NCBI RefSeq assembly: GCF_047314965.1
Contig: NZ_JBLBVK010000051.1
Span: 1-64,000 of the forward strand
Direction: 5' to 3'
Length of the DNA stretch: 64,000 nucleotides
DNA from: JAVJUV01 sp047314965
GTDB taxonomy: Bacteria; Pseudomonadota; Alphaproteobacteria; Rhodobacterales; Rhodobacteraceae
The notes below the pieces were generated by a model. The model was not told where the DNA came from and ran no database searches. It was given only the letters and a program-made list of their open reading frames with translations. Below, in pieces: positions 1-8,537 of this stretch. The position numbers and the translations under genes are program-made. Position 1 is the stretch's first letter. Each line of letters starts with the position of its first letter.

Positions 1-83
1 ACATCACCACCAGCCGTCAGCTTCAGCTCAATCTCACGCAGCAGCTTCAAGATGTCTTCGTCTGAATGTCGCTTCCTCGCCAT
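1..83 (-). CDS. IS3-family transposase OrfA, N-terminal part
   Basis: Reading the minus strand from the ATG at 83 gives MARKRHSDEDILKLLREIEL and a few further residues. This is the highly recognisable start of IS3-family OrfA proteins (helix-turn-helix DNA-binding subunit, normally about 90-100 residues and followed by a frameshifted OrfB integrase). Only about 27 residues fall inside the window, so the downstream frameshift and catalytic OrfB cannot be seen. A purine-rich AGGGGG stretch precedes the ATG at a suitable distance. Confidence 0.75.
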   Translation of the reverse strand, partial: MARKRHSDEDILKLLREIELKLTAGGD

Positions 84-138
84 GCCCAATCCCCCTCTCG
101 CGGCCAAAGTAATGGCCCAGTTCTAGGGGGGAAGGACA
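1..138 (-). mobile_element. Left end of an IS3-family insertion sequence (runs off window)
   Basis: The segment holds the start of an OrfA-type transposase gene reading leftwards out of the window. Just outside it lies a C-rich terminal-repeat-like stretch; read on the minus strand the end begins TGTCCTTCCCCCCTAG, which resembles IS3-family (IS407-like) ends. The boundary at about 138 is inferred from the TG...CA convention and could be off by a few bases. The other end and the target duplication lie outside the window. The element abuts, and has cut off the front of, a polysaccharide chain-length/BY-kinase-like gene. Confidence 0.7.
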
Positions 139-1524
139 GAAAAGATCGCGCAGATCGACGCGCTGGCTGCCCGGAAATCCGAGGTCGCCGCTACCCTTGC
201 CACGCTCGAAGCCAATAGCGGGACGTCTTCTGCGGATACGTCGGACCAGGAAATCATGCGCGCGACGCTGTTGGATCGCGCGATGGCCGATCTGAATTTC
301 GAGCGTGCCAAGCTGATGAGCGAGCTCGCCGGTATGCGCACCGATTACATCGGGCACGACAACCTGCGCTTCCAGCGCAAAGAGCAGTCAAAGCTGGAAG
401 AAATCGCCGTGATCGAGCAGGCGATGGCGGACCGCAGGGAGCAGATCCGTGTCCTTGGCCAGACTGGCGCGCTTACCGATGCAAGCGAAGGCAGCGACGA
501 GACGACATTGGCCGAGATCAAATCGGTCTTCGACAAGGTCAACGTGCAGCTTGAGACAGCGCGCCGCGAAGCGCGGGATCTGAACCGCAGACGCATCGAG
601 CTGGACCGTATCGAAAACGAGATCGAAGAAGCCGAGGGGCTTCTCGAGGAGACACGTCGCGCGCTGGAGGTCATCCGGCTGGAATTCGGGCGTGCACTTC
701 CGGGCTATGCCGTCGTGATGTCTCCGCCATCTCTGCCCGTGGAGCCTGTCGAAGATACGCGAAAGCTCCTGATGGCCGGCGGGATGATGGGTGGAGCGGG
801 TCTTGCACTGTTCCTCGCACTGGGGCTGGGACTTTCCGAGCGTAGAGTCCGCTATGCCGAAACCCTGGTTCCCGTTGAGAATCGCCTGCCAGTGCAGCAG
901 GTGTCCGACGCCGACGAGGCAGACCCGCATGCGGCCGATCTGCTGCGCAACGAGCTGCAGCTGCAGAGTCTGAAGAAACCCCGGCTTGTGGGCAACGCCC
1001 CTGTCATTGCACTCACACGCGCCCGTCCCGGCGAGACGACGGAATTCGCACGTGCCTTGGCGCGGAGTTTCGCCCGGGCGCGCATGAAAACCCTGTTCAT
1101 TGACGCGGACATCGGAAAACCCGCCAGCGATCCGTCGCAGGCCGGCTGGCGGGATCTTTTGACTGGCGCCACCGTACAGCCGTTGCGCGACGCGGACACG
1201 GATGGGCTTTGGGAGCTTCCCGCAGGCACTGAAGGACTGCTGGATGACCGCACGGTTTCCGCGCCGATGGTACGCGCCGCAGTCGAAAAGATCTCGAAAT
1301 CCTTCGACGTGGTCATCGTGTCTGCAGGCAGCATTCAGGATCGCCTGTCCGCCCAGTTCATCCTGTCGAATGCCGATGTTGGAGTTCTCGCGCTCAATCC
1401 ATCCGACAGGAAGGCCGATGTTTTCGGCCAGATCGACCGCCTTCATGGCCTGCCGCGCAACGGAAGCGTCGCCGCAATGCGGAATGCGCTTTCCAGCGAC
1501 CCCTGGCTGGCCGTCCGCACCTGA
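139..1524 (+). pseudogene. Wzz/BY-kinase-like exopolysaccharide protein, 5' end removed by IS
   Basis: The reading frame is open from the IS border at about 139 to the stop at 1522-1524, with the first in-frame ATG only at 256. The product starts with long charged coiled-coil sequence typical of the periplasmic part of polysaccharide co-polymerases (Wzz/ExoP type). A membrane helix follows (encoded about 766-834), then a cytoplasmic nucleotide-binding-like domain. The N-terminal Wzz domain and first membrane helix are missing. The kinase-like domain is degenerate. At the Walker A position it reads TRARPGETTEF without GK(T/S). The Walker A' element FIDADIGKP is kept. The Walker B position VVIVSAG lacks the acidic residue. 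No C-terminal tyrosine cluster is present. In life such proteins set polymer length with the sugar transferase encoded next. It was perhaps a pseudokinase before the IS arrived; now it is a remnant. Confidence 0.7.
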
Positions 1525-1551
1525 TTTCACGTGATCCCTGGAGACCAACTC

Positions 1552-2193
1552 ATGTCCATGACCGTCGACACCACGAACGCCAGCGTCCGAATTCCGGCTA
1601 CCGGCATGAAGCGTTCCCTGGACGTCTTGCTAACCTTGCTCATCCTTCTCGCGATCTGGCCAGCTTTCGTCGTGATCTGTGCCTCGATTGCGATGACGTC
1701 ACCGGGGCCGGTGTTCTTCGTGCAAACCCGCGTCGGCCGGGACGGCCGCACCTTCGGCATGATCAAGTTCAGGTCCATGTACCAGAACGCGGAGCAGCGC
1801 CGGGCCGAGATCGAAAAACTCAGCGACCGGGAAGGCATTTGCGTCAAGGTCAAGGACGATCCGCGGGTCACGCGGGTGGGACGTATCCTGCGGCGCTGGT
1901 CGCTCGACGAACTTCCGCAATTGATCAACGTGCTCAAGGGGGACATGTCGCTGGTCGGGCCGCGCCCGGCGCTGCTCAACGAGGTCGCCGCATTTCCTGA
2001 GCATGCCCACCGCCGTCACAATGTCCTGCCCGGCATCACGGGACCCTGGCAGGTCTCCGGCCGTGCGGACATCGGGTTCGACGAGATGATCGCTCTCGAC
2101 CTCGACTATGTCCGGCGCGTTTCGGTGATGACCGATGCCATGATCCTGCTGCGCACATTCCGCGCGGTCGTGGGCGGCAAAGGTGCGTACTAA
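1552..2193 (+). CDS. ExoY-like undecaprenyl-phosphate sugar phosphotransferase
   Basis: Bacterial sugar transferase of 213 residues. These membrane enzymes load the first sugar-1-phosphate onto undecaprenyl phosphate to begin an exopolysaccharide repeat. One N-terminal membrane helix (about residues 18-42) precedes the cytoplasmic domain with the family motifs: IKFRSM, the DPRVTRVGRILRRWSLDELP block and DMSLVGPRP. The length matches the short ExoY/WcaJ C-terminal type, without the extra transmembrane domain of WbaP. The ATG at 1552 is preferred to the in-frame GTG at 1531 because GGAG lies 8 bases before it. It follows the BY-kinase remnant by 27 bases, so both were probably one operon. Confidence 0.9.
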   Translation: MSMTVDTTNASVRIPATGMKRSLDVLLTLLILLAIWPAFVVICASIAMTSPGPVFFVQTRVGRDGRTFGMIKFRSMYQNAEQRRAEIEKLSDREGICVKVKDDPRVTRVGRILRRWSLDELPQLINVLKGDMSLVGPRPALLNEVAAFPEHAHRRHNVLPGITGPWQVSGRADIGFDEMIALDLDYVRRVSVMTDAMILLRTFRAVVGGKGAY

Positions 2194-2249
2194 GACGCGT
2201 ACAAGTTCACTCTTCTCTTACTCATACATCAAAACGGGACAATGAAGCC

Positions 2250-3140
2250 ATGTATCGCAAAGGAATAATTCTTGCTGGCGGCAAGGGAACGCGTCTGAGA
2301 CCGGCGACTTACAGCGTCAGCAAACCGCTTCTCCCGGTCTATGACAAACCGATGGTCTACTATTCCCTGAGCGTGTTGATGCAAGCCGGGATTCGCGAGA
2401 TCGCCGTCATCACCACACCCGAGGATCAGGCGCTTTTCCAGAGAGTGCTCCGGGACGGCAGTCAGTGGGGCGTGCAGTTCGAATGGATCGTGCAGCCTTC
2501 GGCAGACGGCATCGCGCATGCCTACATTCTGGCGGAAGAGTTCCTTAACGGGCATCCGTCTGCGCTTGTTCTCGGGGACAATCTTTTCCTAGGTCATGGG
2601 CTTCAGCAGCGCCTCATTGCGAGGAGTCTGCCTTGCAGCGGAGGGACGATATTCACATGCGAGGTCAGCGATCCCGAACGCTACGGGGTGGCCGGGTTCA
2701 CGGGAAACCGAGTGACCCAGATTGTCGAAAAGCCCACCAACCCGCCATCCAACAGCGCCATCACCGGCCTGTACTTCCTTGACGGCGATGCGCCGCGCAG
2801 GGCGCACGGGTTGCGGCCATCCGAGCGCGGTGAACTGGAAATCGTGTCGCTACTGGAAACCTACCTCGCCGAAGGCACGCTGACCGTTGAGCGTCTGGGC
2901 GCGGAGATCGAATGGTACGATGCAGGGACACATGACGCGCTTCTGGAGGCCAGCCAGGCCGTTCAGAGGCTGCAGAAAGGCGGAGAGCTTTTCGGCTCCC
3001 CGGACGAGGCCGCGTTCCGGCGCGGATGGAGCAGCGGCGAGGCGGTCGCGAAGGCCATCCAGCATCTCGGGAAGACCGCGTATGCGTCCATGCTTGGCAC
3101 ACTGGTCGAACGTGCCATCCGCCAACCCGAAGCGGCTTGA
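2250..3140 (+). CDS. rfbA: Glucose-1-phosphate thymidylyltransferase
   Basis: RmlA/RfbA makes dTDP-glucose from glucose-1-phosphate and dTTP, the first step to dTDP-rhamnose and related sugars. The 296-residue length is normal. Seen: nucleotide-binding signature GGKGTRLRPAT at residues 9-19, PVYDKPMVYY, the metal-site LGDNLFLG, and the RGELEI and W/YDAGTH motifs of the C-terminal half. It lies 56 bases after the sugar transferase and likely belongs to the same exopolysaccharide locus. The partners rfbB, rfbC and rfbD are not in the window. A strong hairpin follows at 3177-3202. Confidence 0.92.
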   Translation: MYRKGIILAGGKGTRLRPATYSVSKPLLPVYDKPMVYYSLSVLMQAGIREIAVITTPEDQALFQRVLRDGSQWGVQFEWIVQPSADGIAHAYILAEEFLNGHPSALVLGDNLFLGHGLQQRLIARSLPCSGGTIFTCEVSDPERYGVAGFTGNRVTQIVEKPTNPPSNSAITGLYFLDGDAPRRAHGLRPSERGELEIVSLLETYLAEGTLTVERLGAEIEWYDAGTHDALLEASQAVQRLQKGGELFGSPDEAAFRRGWSSGEAVAKAIQHLGKTAYASMLGTLVERAIRQPEAA

Positions 3141-3176
3141 TTTCCGTAAGGCGCGAAGCGCTTTTCCGAGACGTCC

Positions 3177-3202
3177 GGTTGGCCGCTTCACAGCGGCCGA
3201 CC
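3177..3202 (+). terminator. Probable rho-independent terminator after rfbA
   Basis: An 11-bp stem (one G-T wobble) closes a TCAC loop and is followed by a TTGTTT stretch 36 bases after the rfbA stop. It probably ends the exopolysaccharide transcript. The T-run is weak. Confidence 0.55.
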
Positions 3203-3400
3203 TTGTTTGCGCGAGCAACAGTAGGCAAGCATCGGACGGAAGGAACAACGCGTCCTTTTCTTCCCAGCGTCCCCAGTGAGCCCATCGAAGTTCTCTGGCT
3301 GGCCGTCTGAACTATGCCGGGGTATGATTGGTCTGGAGCAACCTAGGAACGAGCGTAGAAGCCAATGCGCGATCCGTGGGGCTGAGAAGGAAGACGCTCC

Positions 3401-5290
3401 ATGAAGACATCCATCGCCACGGTATCGATCTCGGGAAATTTCCGCGAAAAACTGGATGCGATCGCAAAGGCCGGTTTTGACGGAATCGAGATATTCGAAC
3501 AGGATTTCATCGCGGAGGAAGGCACGCCGCGCGACATCGGACGGATGATCCGCGACTGCGGTCTGGAGATCACGCTCTTCCAACCTTTCCGCGACTTCGA
3601 GGGACTGAGCGGCGACTTGCGGGACAAAGCCTTCGATCGCGCCAGGTACAAGTTCGACACGATGGCCGAACTGGAAACCGACCTGATCCTCGTCTGTTCA
3701 TCGGTCCACCCCGCGGCGCTCGGCGGGATCGACCGCGCGGCCGACGACTTTGCCGAACTTGGGGCGATCGCCGCGGAGCGCGGTCTTCGGGTTGGATATG
3801 AAGCGCTCGCCTGGGGGCGCCACGTCAACGATCACCGTGACGCGTGGGAAATCGTGCGACGGGCCGACCACCCGAATATCGGACTGATCGTCGACAGCTT
3901 TCATACGCTTGCGCGCAAGATCGATCCGGACACGATCCGGCGCATTCCAGGGGACAAGATCTTCTTTGTCCAACTTGCGGACGCGCCGCTGATCGAGATG
4001 GATCTGCTGTACTGGTCGCGCCATTTCCGGAACATGCCCGGCGAGGGCGACCTTGCGGTGACGGACTTCATGCGGGCGGTGGCCGCGACGGGATATGACG
4101 GCCCGATCAGCCTGGAGATCTTCAACGATCAGTTCCGGGGCGGCAGGCCGGAAGGTCTGGCCCGTGATGGCTACAGATCGCTTGTCGCATTGATGGACGA
4201 TGTCCGCCGGAGAGAGCCGGATATTCGCATCGAGGTGCCGGACCTGCCCAAGCGCATCATGGCCGAATGGGTTGAATTCATCGAGTTCGCAACTCGGCTT
4301 GAGGATGGGAAGGCGCTTGTCAACCTGCTGAAAACTATGGGCTTCTCTCATATCGGCGACCATATCTCAAAAAACGTCGCGCTTTGGCAGCAGGGCGATA
4401 TCCGGATCATCCTGAATACCGAGACTTCGGGCTTCGCCAGTTCTTCCTATGCAATGCACGGCACTTCGATTTGCGATGTCGGCTTGCGAGTCGACAGCGC
4501 CGAAGCCACCGTCAGGCGTGCGCTTGCCTTGGGAGCGAAGCCGTTCAACCAGCCGGTCGGTCCCGGAGAACTGGAGATTCCCGCGATCCGAAGCATCGGT
4601 GGAAGCCTTCTGCATTTCATCGATGGCGTGAGCGGGCTGGACGATGTCTGGTCGGTAGAGTTCCGCGCGAAAGAAGATGCTCCGAACCAAGACACGGGTC
4701 TTGTCCGCATCGATCATGTCGCGGAAACCATGAACTACGACGAGATGTTGAGTTGGTCGCTGTTCTATACATCCCTCTTCGAGATGTCGCGCGCACCGAT
4801 GGTCGATGTAATCGATCCAGACGGGCTGGTGCGGAGCCAGGCGCTGCGCACGGCGGACAGCTCTGTCAGGATCACGCTCAACGGAGCGGAGACGCATCGC
4901 ACGCTGGCAGGACGTTTTCTGGCCGACAGTTTCGGCGGCGCCGTGCAGCACGTTGCCTTCGCGACGGACGACATCTTCCTCACAGCGCGCACGATGGCCA
5001 AGCTTGGGTTCGCGGCACTGGATATGCCCGGAAACTACTATGCCGATCTGCGCGCAAGGTTTTCGCTGGAGCCCGAGACGCTGGCGGAGATGCAATCGCT
5101 CAATATCCTGTACGATGAAGATGCGAATGGCGGATTCTACCAGTTCTACAGCCCGCCCTTCGCCGGGGGCCTTTTCTTCGAGGTCGTTCAGAGAGTCGGG
5201 GGATATGACGGATATGGCGCGCCTAACGCTCCCTTCAGAATAGCAGCGCAGAAGCGGCTCATGGGGCCAAAGGGCATGCCGGGGCGATAG
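3401..5290 (+). CDS. quiC: Bifunctional 3-dehydroshikimate dehydratase / HPPD-like protein
   Basis: A two-domain protein of 629 residues. Residues 1-270 form a xylose-isomerase-like TIM barrel (sugar phosphate isomerase/epimerase family). It carries the metal-ligand contexts expected for QuiC: VGYEALAW, LIVDSFHT, FVQLADAP and ISLEIFND, giving Glu, Asp, Gln and Glu. Residues about 285-629 are a vicinal-oxygen-chelate region like 4-hydroxyphenylpyruvate dioxygenase. This architecture is known from bacterial QuiC1, which turns 3-dehydroshikimate into protocatechuate during quinate/shikimate catabolism. The role of the HPPD-like half is unclear in the family. No protocatechuate genes are adjacent. 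It stands alone, with its stop 2 bases from the end of the disrupted kinase gene on the other strand. Confidence 0.85.
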   Translation: MKTSIATVSISGNFREKLDAIAKAGFDGIEIFEQDFIAEEGTPRDIGRMIRDCGLEITLFQPFRDFEGLSGDLRDKAFDRARYKFDTMAELETDLILVCSSVHPAALGGIDRAADDFAELGAIAAERGLRVGYEALAWGRHVNDHRDAWEIVRRADHPNIGLIVDSFHTLARKIDPDTIRRIPGDKIFFVQLADAPLIEMDLLYWSRHFRNMPGEGDLAVTDFMRAVAATGYDGPISLEIFNDQFRGGRPEGLARDGYRSLVALMDDVRRREPDIRIEVPDLPKRIMAEWVEFIEFATRLEDGKALVNLLKTMGFSHIGDHISKNVALWQQGDIRIILNTETSGFASSSYAMHGTSICDVGLRVDSAEATVRRALALGAKPFNQPVGPGELEIPAIRSIGGSLLHFIDGVSGLDDVWSVEFRAKEDAPNQDTGLVRIDHVAETMNYDEMLSWSLFYTSLFEMSRAPMVDVIDPDGLVRSQALRTADSSVRITLNGAETHRTLAGRFLADSFGGAVQHVAFATDDIFLTARTMAKLGFAALDMPGNYYADLRARFSLEPETLAEMQSLNILYDEDANGGFYQFYSPPFAGGLFFEVVQRVGGYDGYGAPNAPFRIAAQKRLMGPKGMPGR

Positions 5291-5292
5291 AG

Positions 5293-5451
5293 CTATTCCG
5301 CCGGCAGGAAGACCAAATTGGAGGAGCGGCGGATTCTGCCCAGTATCAACTCTGCGTTCGGGATATCGCCAGATAGAGCATGCCTCGAAGCCGCGATCGG
5401 GCACTTTTCGCGAACCCACCAGCGTTCGATCAGACGCCTCTCGATCCTAGG
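5293..5451 (-). pseudogene. 3' fragment of IS-disrupted P-loop sugar/nucleoside kinase
   Basis: Reading the minus strand from the CCTAGG copy at 5446-5451 continues, in the same frame, the kinase encoded at 6463-6972. The segment runs for about 50 codons (start PRIERRLIERWW) to a TAG at 5293-5295. Joining the two pieces through a single CCTAGG gives one uninterrupted 221-codon frame including stop. So the gene was broken by the IS481 element and by nothing else visible. The tail is basic and fits the C-terminal helices of uridine-kinase-like/FrcK proteins. Confidence 0.85.
5446..5451. repeat. Target-site duplication CCTAGG, left copy
   Basis: Six-base direct repeat flanking the IS481-family element; identical to 6463-6468 and matching the NCTAGN target preference known for IS481. 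Confidence 0.9.
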
Positions 5452-6406
5452 TGTTCAGTCCCGGCATCTGGTGGATCGGGTCGAGGATGAATCGATCCGG
5501 CTCTGAAGTCCAGATTTTGCAGATGTACTCGTATGGTGTGAGACCGCTGAGGGTCTTGAGACGGCGCGCGAAGTTGTAGGCATCGAGGAAATCCGGGAGG
5601 TGGCTGCGTAGTTGTTCGTGGCTGTCGTAGTGGTACCTTTTGACGGTCGCGTCCTTAATCGTGCGGTTCATCCGCTCGACCTGGCCATTGGTCCACGGAT
5701 GGTTCGGCTTGGTCAGCCGATGCTCGATCCCGTTCGCCTCGCAGATCATGTCGAACCGCATTGGCCGAGAGATGATCGTGTTCCGGTTTCGCGGCTGTTC
5801 GGCAAACTGGATGCCGTTGTCGGTCAGGATCGTGTGGATACGGTAGGGGACGGCGTCTAGGAGAAGCTCCAGGAACTCCCAAGCCGTCTTCCTGTCTGCC
5901 TTCTCGACCAGTTGCGCAACGGCGAACTTGCTCGTTCGGTCAATGGCCACGAAGAGATAGAGCTTGCCTTCGGCTGTCCGCAACTCGGCGATGTCGATGT
6001 GAAAGAAGCCGATCGGGTAGCGCTTGAACTTCTGCCTCTTGGGCTTGTCGCCGTCCATATCCGGCAGCCGCGAGATGCCATGTCGCTGTAGACAGCGATG
6101 CAAGGAAGACCGCGTGAGGTGCGGAATTGTCGGCTGCAAAGCGTAGAGGCAATCGTCCAGCGGCAGTAGCGTATGGCGACGGAAGGCGACAATGACGGCC
6201 TCGTCTTCCTCGCTGAGAACGCTCGAGCGTGGCTCCCTCGGTCCGGTCTTGCGATCCTCGACCGACTGCCGCTTCCGCCACTTTGCGACTGTCTTCGGAT
6301 TGATCCCGAGCTCCCGGCTCAACTCCGCGTTCGAAGCTTGCGATCGCTGTATTGCTGCTCTGATGGCGTGCGTGGTCGTGGCGCAGCCATGACGTACCTG
6401 TCCCAT
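5447..6406 (-). CDS. IS481-family transposase
   Basis: Complete DDE transposase of 319 residues. It has an N-terminal helix-turn-helix part (SRELGINPKTVAKWRKR) and an RNase-H-fold integrase core with the motifs FHIDIAEL, LTDNGIQF and NGQVERMNRTIKD supplying Asp, Asp and Glu. The start at 6406 (MGQVRHG) is chosen because relatives begin there; five more in-frame codons reach 6421. The TAG stop at 5447-5449 lies in the duplicated target CCTAGG, not in the element, so the target site supplies the stop codon. No frameshift is seen, so the element may still be active. Confidence 0.93.
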   Translation of the reverse strand: MGQVRHGCATTTHAIRAAIQRSQASNAELSRELGINPKTVAKWRKRQSVEDRKTGPREPRSSVLSEEDEAVIVAFRRHTLLPLDDCLYALQPTIPHLTRSSLHRCLQRHGISRLPDMDGDKPKRQKFKRYPIGFFHIDIAELRTAEGKLYLFVAIDRTSKFAVAQLVEKADRKTAWEFLELLLDAVPYRIHTILTDNGIQFAEQPRNRNTIISRPMRFDMICEANGIEHRLTKPNHPWTNGQVERMNRTIKDATVKRYHYDSHEQLRSHLPDFLDAYNFARRLKTLSGLTPYEYICKIWTSEPDRFILDPIHQMPGLNT

Positions 6407-6462
6407 AAGGCGTCCTTCCATTCCACCGAATGGATCGCACCATCAAACCATGGGATCAAACA
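5452..6462 (-). mobile_element. Complete IS481-family insertion sequence, 1011 bp
   Basis: The element starts and ends with TGTT/AACA. Its imperfect inverted ends both carry TGTT, then TCCC at positions 8-11, and a later TGG. It is bounded by perfect CCTAGG duplications at 5446-5451 and 6463-6468. The single transposase gene fills it. The insertion splits a kinase gene of the polyol operon so cleanly that removing the element plus one CCTAGG restores the frame. The perfect duplication suggests a fairly recent insertion. Confidence 0.95.
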
Positions 6463-6468
6463 CCTAGG
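6463..6468. repeat. Target-site duplication CCTAGG, right copy
   Basis: Direct repeat of 5446-5451 on the other side of the IS481-family element. Confidence 0.9.
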
Positions 6469-6972
6469 CATGGGTGTATCGAGGAAGAACTCCAGATCGA
6501 AAAGGGTTTCCAATTCGATCCAAGGTTGGTCGTCCAGCAAGAGGTAGTTGCCCTTGACGATCACAATGTCCGTTTCCGGCGACACTACCCCTGCCCCGGG
6601 CACCGCACGCTCTTTCGTACGATCGTAAACGGGGTAGAAGACAGGACTACGGGAGACCCGGATACCTTCCAGCAGGTTTCGGATGCCATCGAAGTCGAAG
6701 GAGCGCTTAGCGCCCCAGTGAGGCAGAATGCCAAGGCTTTCGAACTGTGAAGTGTCCAGCCGGAACCCGTCAATGGACACCAAGCAAGACTGGATCGGCT
6801 TCTCGGGATTGTCGTTCAGGGATTTGACGAGCGCCTCTGAAAAAGCGGTTTTCCCTGAGGCCGGAGGACCGCCGACAGCTACGACGAGGCGGCTTCCCGC
6901 TCTGAATTTTTCGCGGATCGTTTTGGCCGCGAACGGGATCAAACCACCTTGCACGTGACTTCCTTTGGCCAC
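6463..6972 (-). pseudogene. 5' fragment of IS-disrupted P-loop sugar/nucleoside kinase
   Basis: Encodes the first 170 residues of a P-loop kinase with Walker A GGPPASGKTAF at about residues 34-44 and a uridine-kinase/pantothenate-kinase-like core (VSIDGFRLD, FYPVYDRT, VIVKGNYLLL). Such proteins (FrcK-like, nucleoside/nucleotide kinase family) often sit in fructose or polyol operons. It follows mannitol dehydrogenase on the same strand, so it may phosphorylate the ketose made upstream; this is inference from position. The frame runs into the IS481 element at DTPMPR and would there end in IS sequence. GTG at 6972 is the likely start, without a strong ribosome site. Confidence 0.85.
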
Positions 6973-7070
6973 AGGAGCCGTTTTCGATATGGTGACGGTT
7001 CAACAAGCGCCCTGATGAGGAATTCTGGCATCCCTTCTTTTAACGCCAGGAGCGCAGGCATCATGGACGA

Positions 7071-8537
7071 TCAATCCGCAGCGTAGGCCTTCAACGCTGC
7101 TTCCAGACCTTCATCCCAGATCATCCGCAGCCATTTTTCGAAGGCTTGGGAGAAGCGCGGGTTGTCGGCAAGATCTCCGTAGATCTGGCTCTGCTCCAGC
7201 CATGCGGCCGGCCGCGCGCGCGCCGCCTTCGCAGCCGCCGTGCGTTCGTCCCAGAAAGGGTCGTTCGGCGCGATCTGCGTGCCATCCTCGCGGGTACCCT
7301 CGCACATGCGAGCCCAAGCCGCCTCGACCAGAGCGAGACCTTCGACAGGTTTGTTCGCCGCGAGCCCATCGCGCACGATAGGCAGGATGAAACCCGTGTG
7401 GCGTGATGAACCATCAAACGCCACGCGACGCGTCGTATCGATAATGGCAGGGTTGGAAAAGCGCTTCTCGATCAGATCGATGTAGGCTTCCGGCGTCATC
7501 CCTGGCACAGGCGTGACGTGAGGGGCGATCTCCTCGCGCTCCACCTTGCGGAAAAGGCCATTGATCAAAGGATGGAGAATGCATTCCGAAATCGTTTCGA
7601 CAGAGAGCACTTCACCCGGATTTGCAATGACCTGATGGCCACCATTCAGGATCCGGATCTTCATCGCTTCGAAATCGTGCACCCGGTCCGAGAAGATCGC
7701 GCCCGAGAGGTTCCAGTCAGGCCGACCCGCGCAGAAATCGTCCTCGATCACCCATTGGCGATAGTTTTCGTGAGTGACCGGCGCATCATCCTCGATGCCG
7801 AAGGTCCGCACCAATTCCAGTTCCTTGGGACCGGTGGCCGGCACAATGCAATCGACCATCGAATTGGGGAAACTGCAGTTCTGATCGATCCAAGAAGCGA
7901 GGTCGGGGTCGCTTAGCTTGGCAAGCGATACGACGGTCTGGCGGAGGATCGCGCCGTTGCCTTGCAGGTTGTCGCAGCTTTGTCCGGTGAAGGGGCCGAT
8001 ACCGCGTTCCCGCCGCAGCTTCAGAGCCGCAACCATGGCACCGAAGGCCGTGCGAGGCCGATCGGGGTTGGCGGCGTCGTGCTGGATGTCGGGGTGAGCG
8101 GCGTCGAAGCCTTTGGTCACAGGGTCGATATAGTACCCGCCCTCGGTCACGGTCAGGGCAACGATGCGGATTTCCGGCTCAGCCATTTTCGCGATCAGCG
8201 AACCATTGGCCTCCTCGATCGGGAGATAGTCGATCATGGAGCCGACGATCTCGGCGGAGGTGCCGGAAGGATCAAGCTCGATAAGAGTTGTGAGGCAGTC
8301 CTGAGCCAGGAGTCTTTCCCGCTGGGCAGCGTCGAACTGTCGGACACCGGCACCGATTATGGCCCAGTCCAGCGCAAGCCCCTGCTGCATCAAACGGTGC
8401 AGATACCAGGATTGGTGGGCCCGGTGGAAATTACCGAGTCCGATATGCACGATTCCTGCCGACAGTTGTCCGCGATCATATGTCGGTGCGCTGATACCTT
8501 CCGGTATCTGATCAAGGGTTGCGTTCGACAGTTTCAT
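7071..8537 (-). CDS. mtlK: Mannitol 2-dehydrogenase
   Basis: Long-chain polyol dehydrogenase of 488 residues (family 450-500) that oxidises mannitol (or arabitol) to the 2-ketose with NAD+. The Rossmann motif HIGLGNFHRAH is near residue 32. The catalytic region reads KIRILNGGHQVI, with the usual Lys, Asn and His. The ATG at 8537 overlaps the preceding SDR stop by one base (TGATG), so translation is coupled; an in-frame TTG one codon upstream is less likely. It is the next-to-last gene of the polyol operon, before the disrupted kinase. Confidence 0.92.
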   Translation of the reverse strand: MKLSNATLDQIPEGISAPTYDRGQLSAGIVHIGLGNFHRAHQSWYLHRLMQQGLALDWAIIGAGVRQFDAAQRERLLAQDCLTTLIELDPSGTSAEIVGSMIDYLPIEEANGSLIAKMAEPEIRIVALTVTEGGYYIDPVTKGFDAAHPDIQHDAANPDRPRTAFGAMVAALKLRRERGIGPFTGQSCDNLQGNGAILRQTVVSLAKLSDPDLASWIDQNCSFPNSMVDCIVPATGPKELELVRTFGIEDDAPVTHENYRQWVIEDDFCAGRPDWNLSGAIFSDRVHDFEAMKIRILNGGHQVIANPGEVLSVETISECILHPLINGLFRKVEREEIAPHVTPVPGMTPEAYIDLIEKRFSNPAIIDTTRRVAFDGSSRHTGFILPIVRDGLAANKPVEGLALVEAAWARMCEGTREDGTQIAPNDPFWDERTAAAKAARARPAAWLEQSQIYGDLADNPRFSQAFEKWLRMIWDEGLEAALKAYAAD

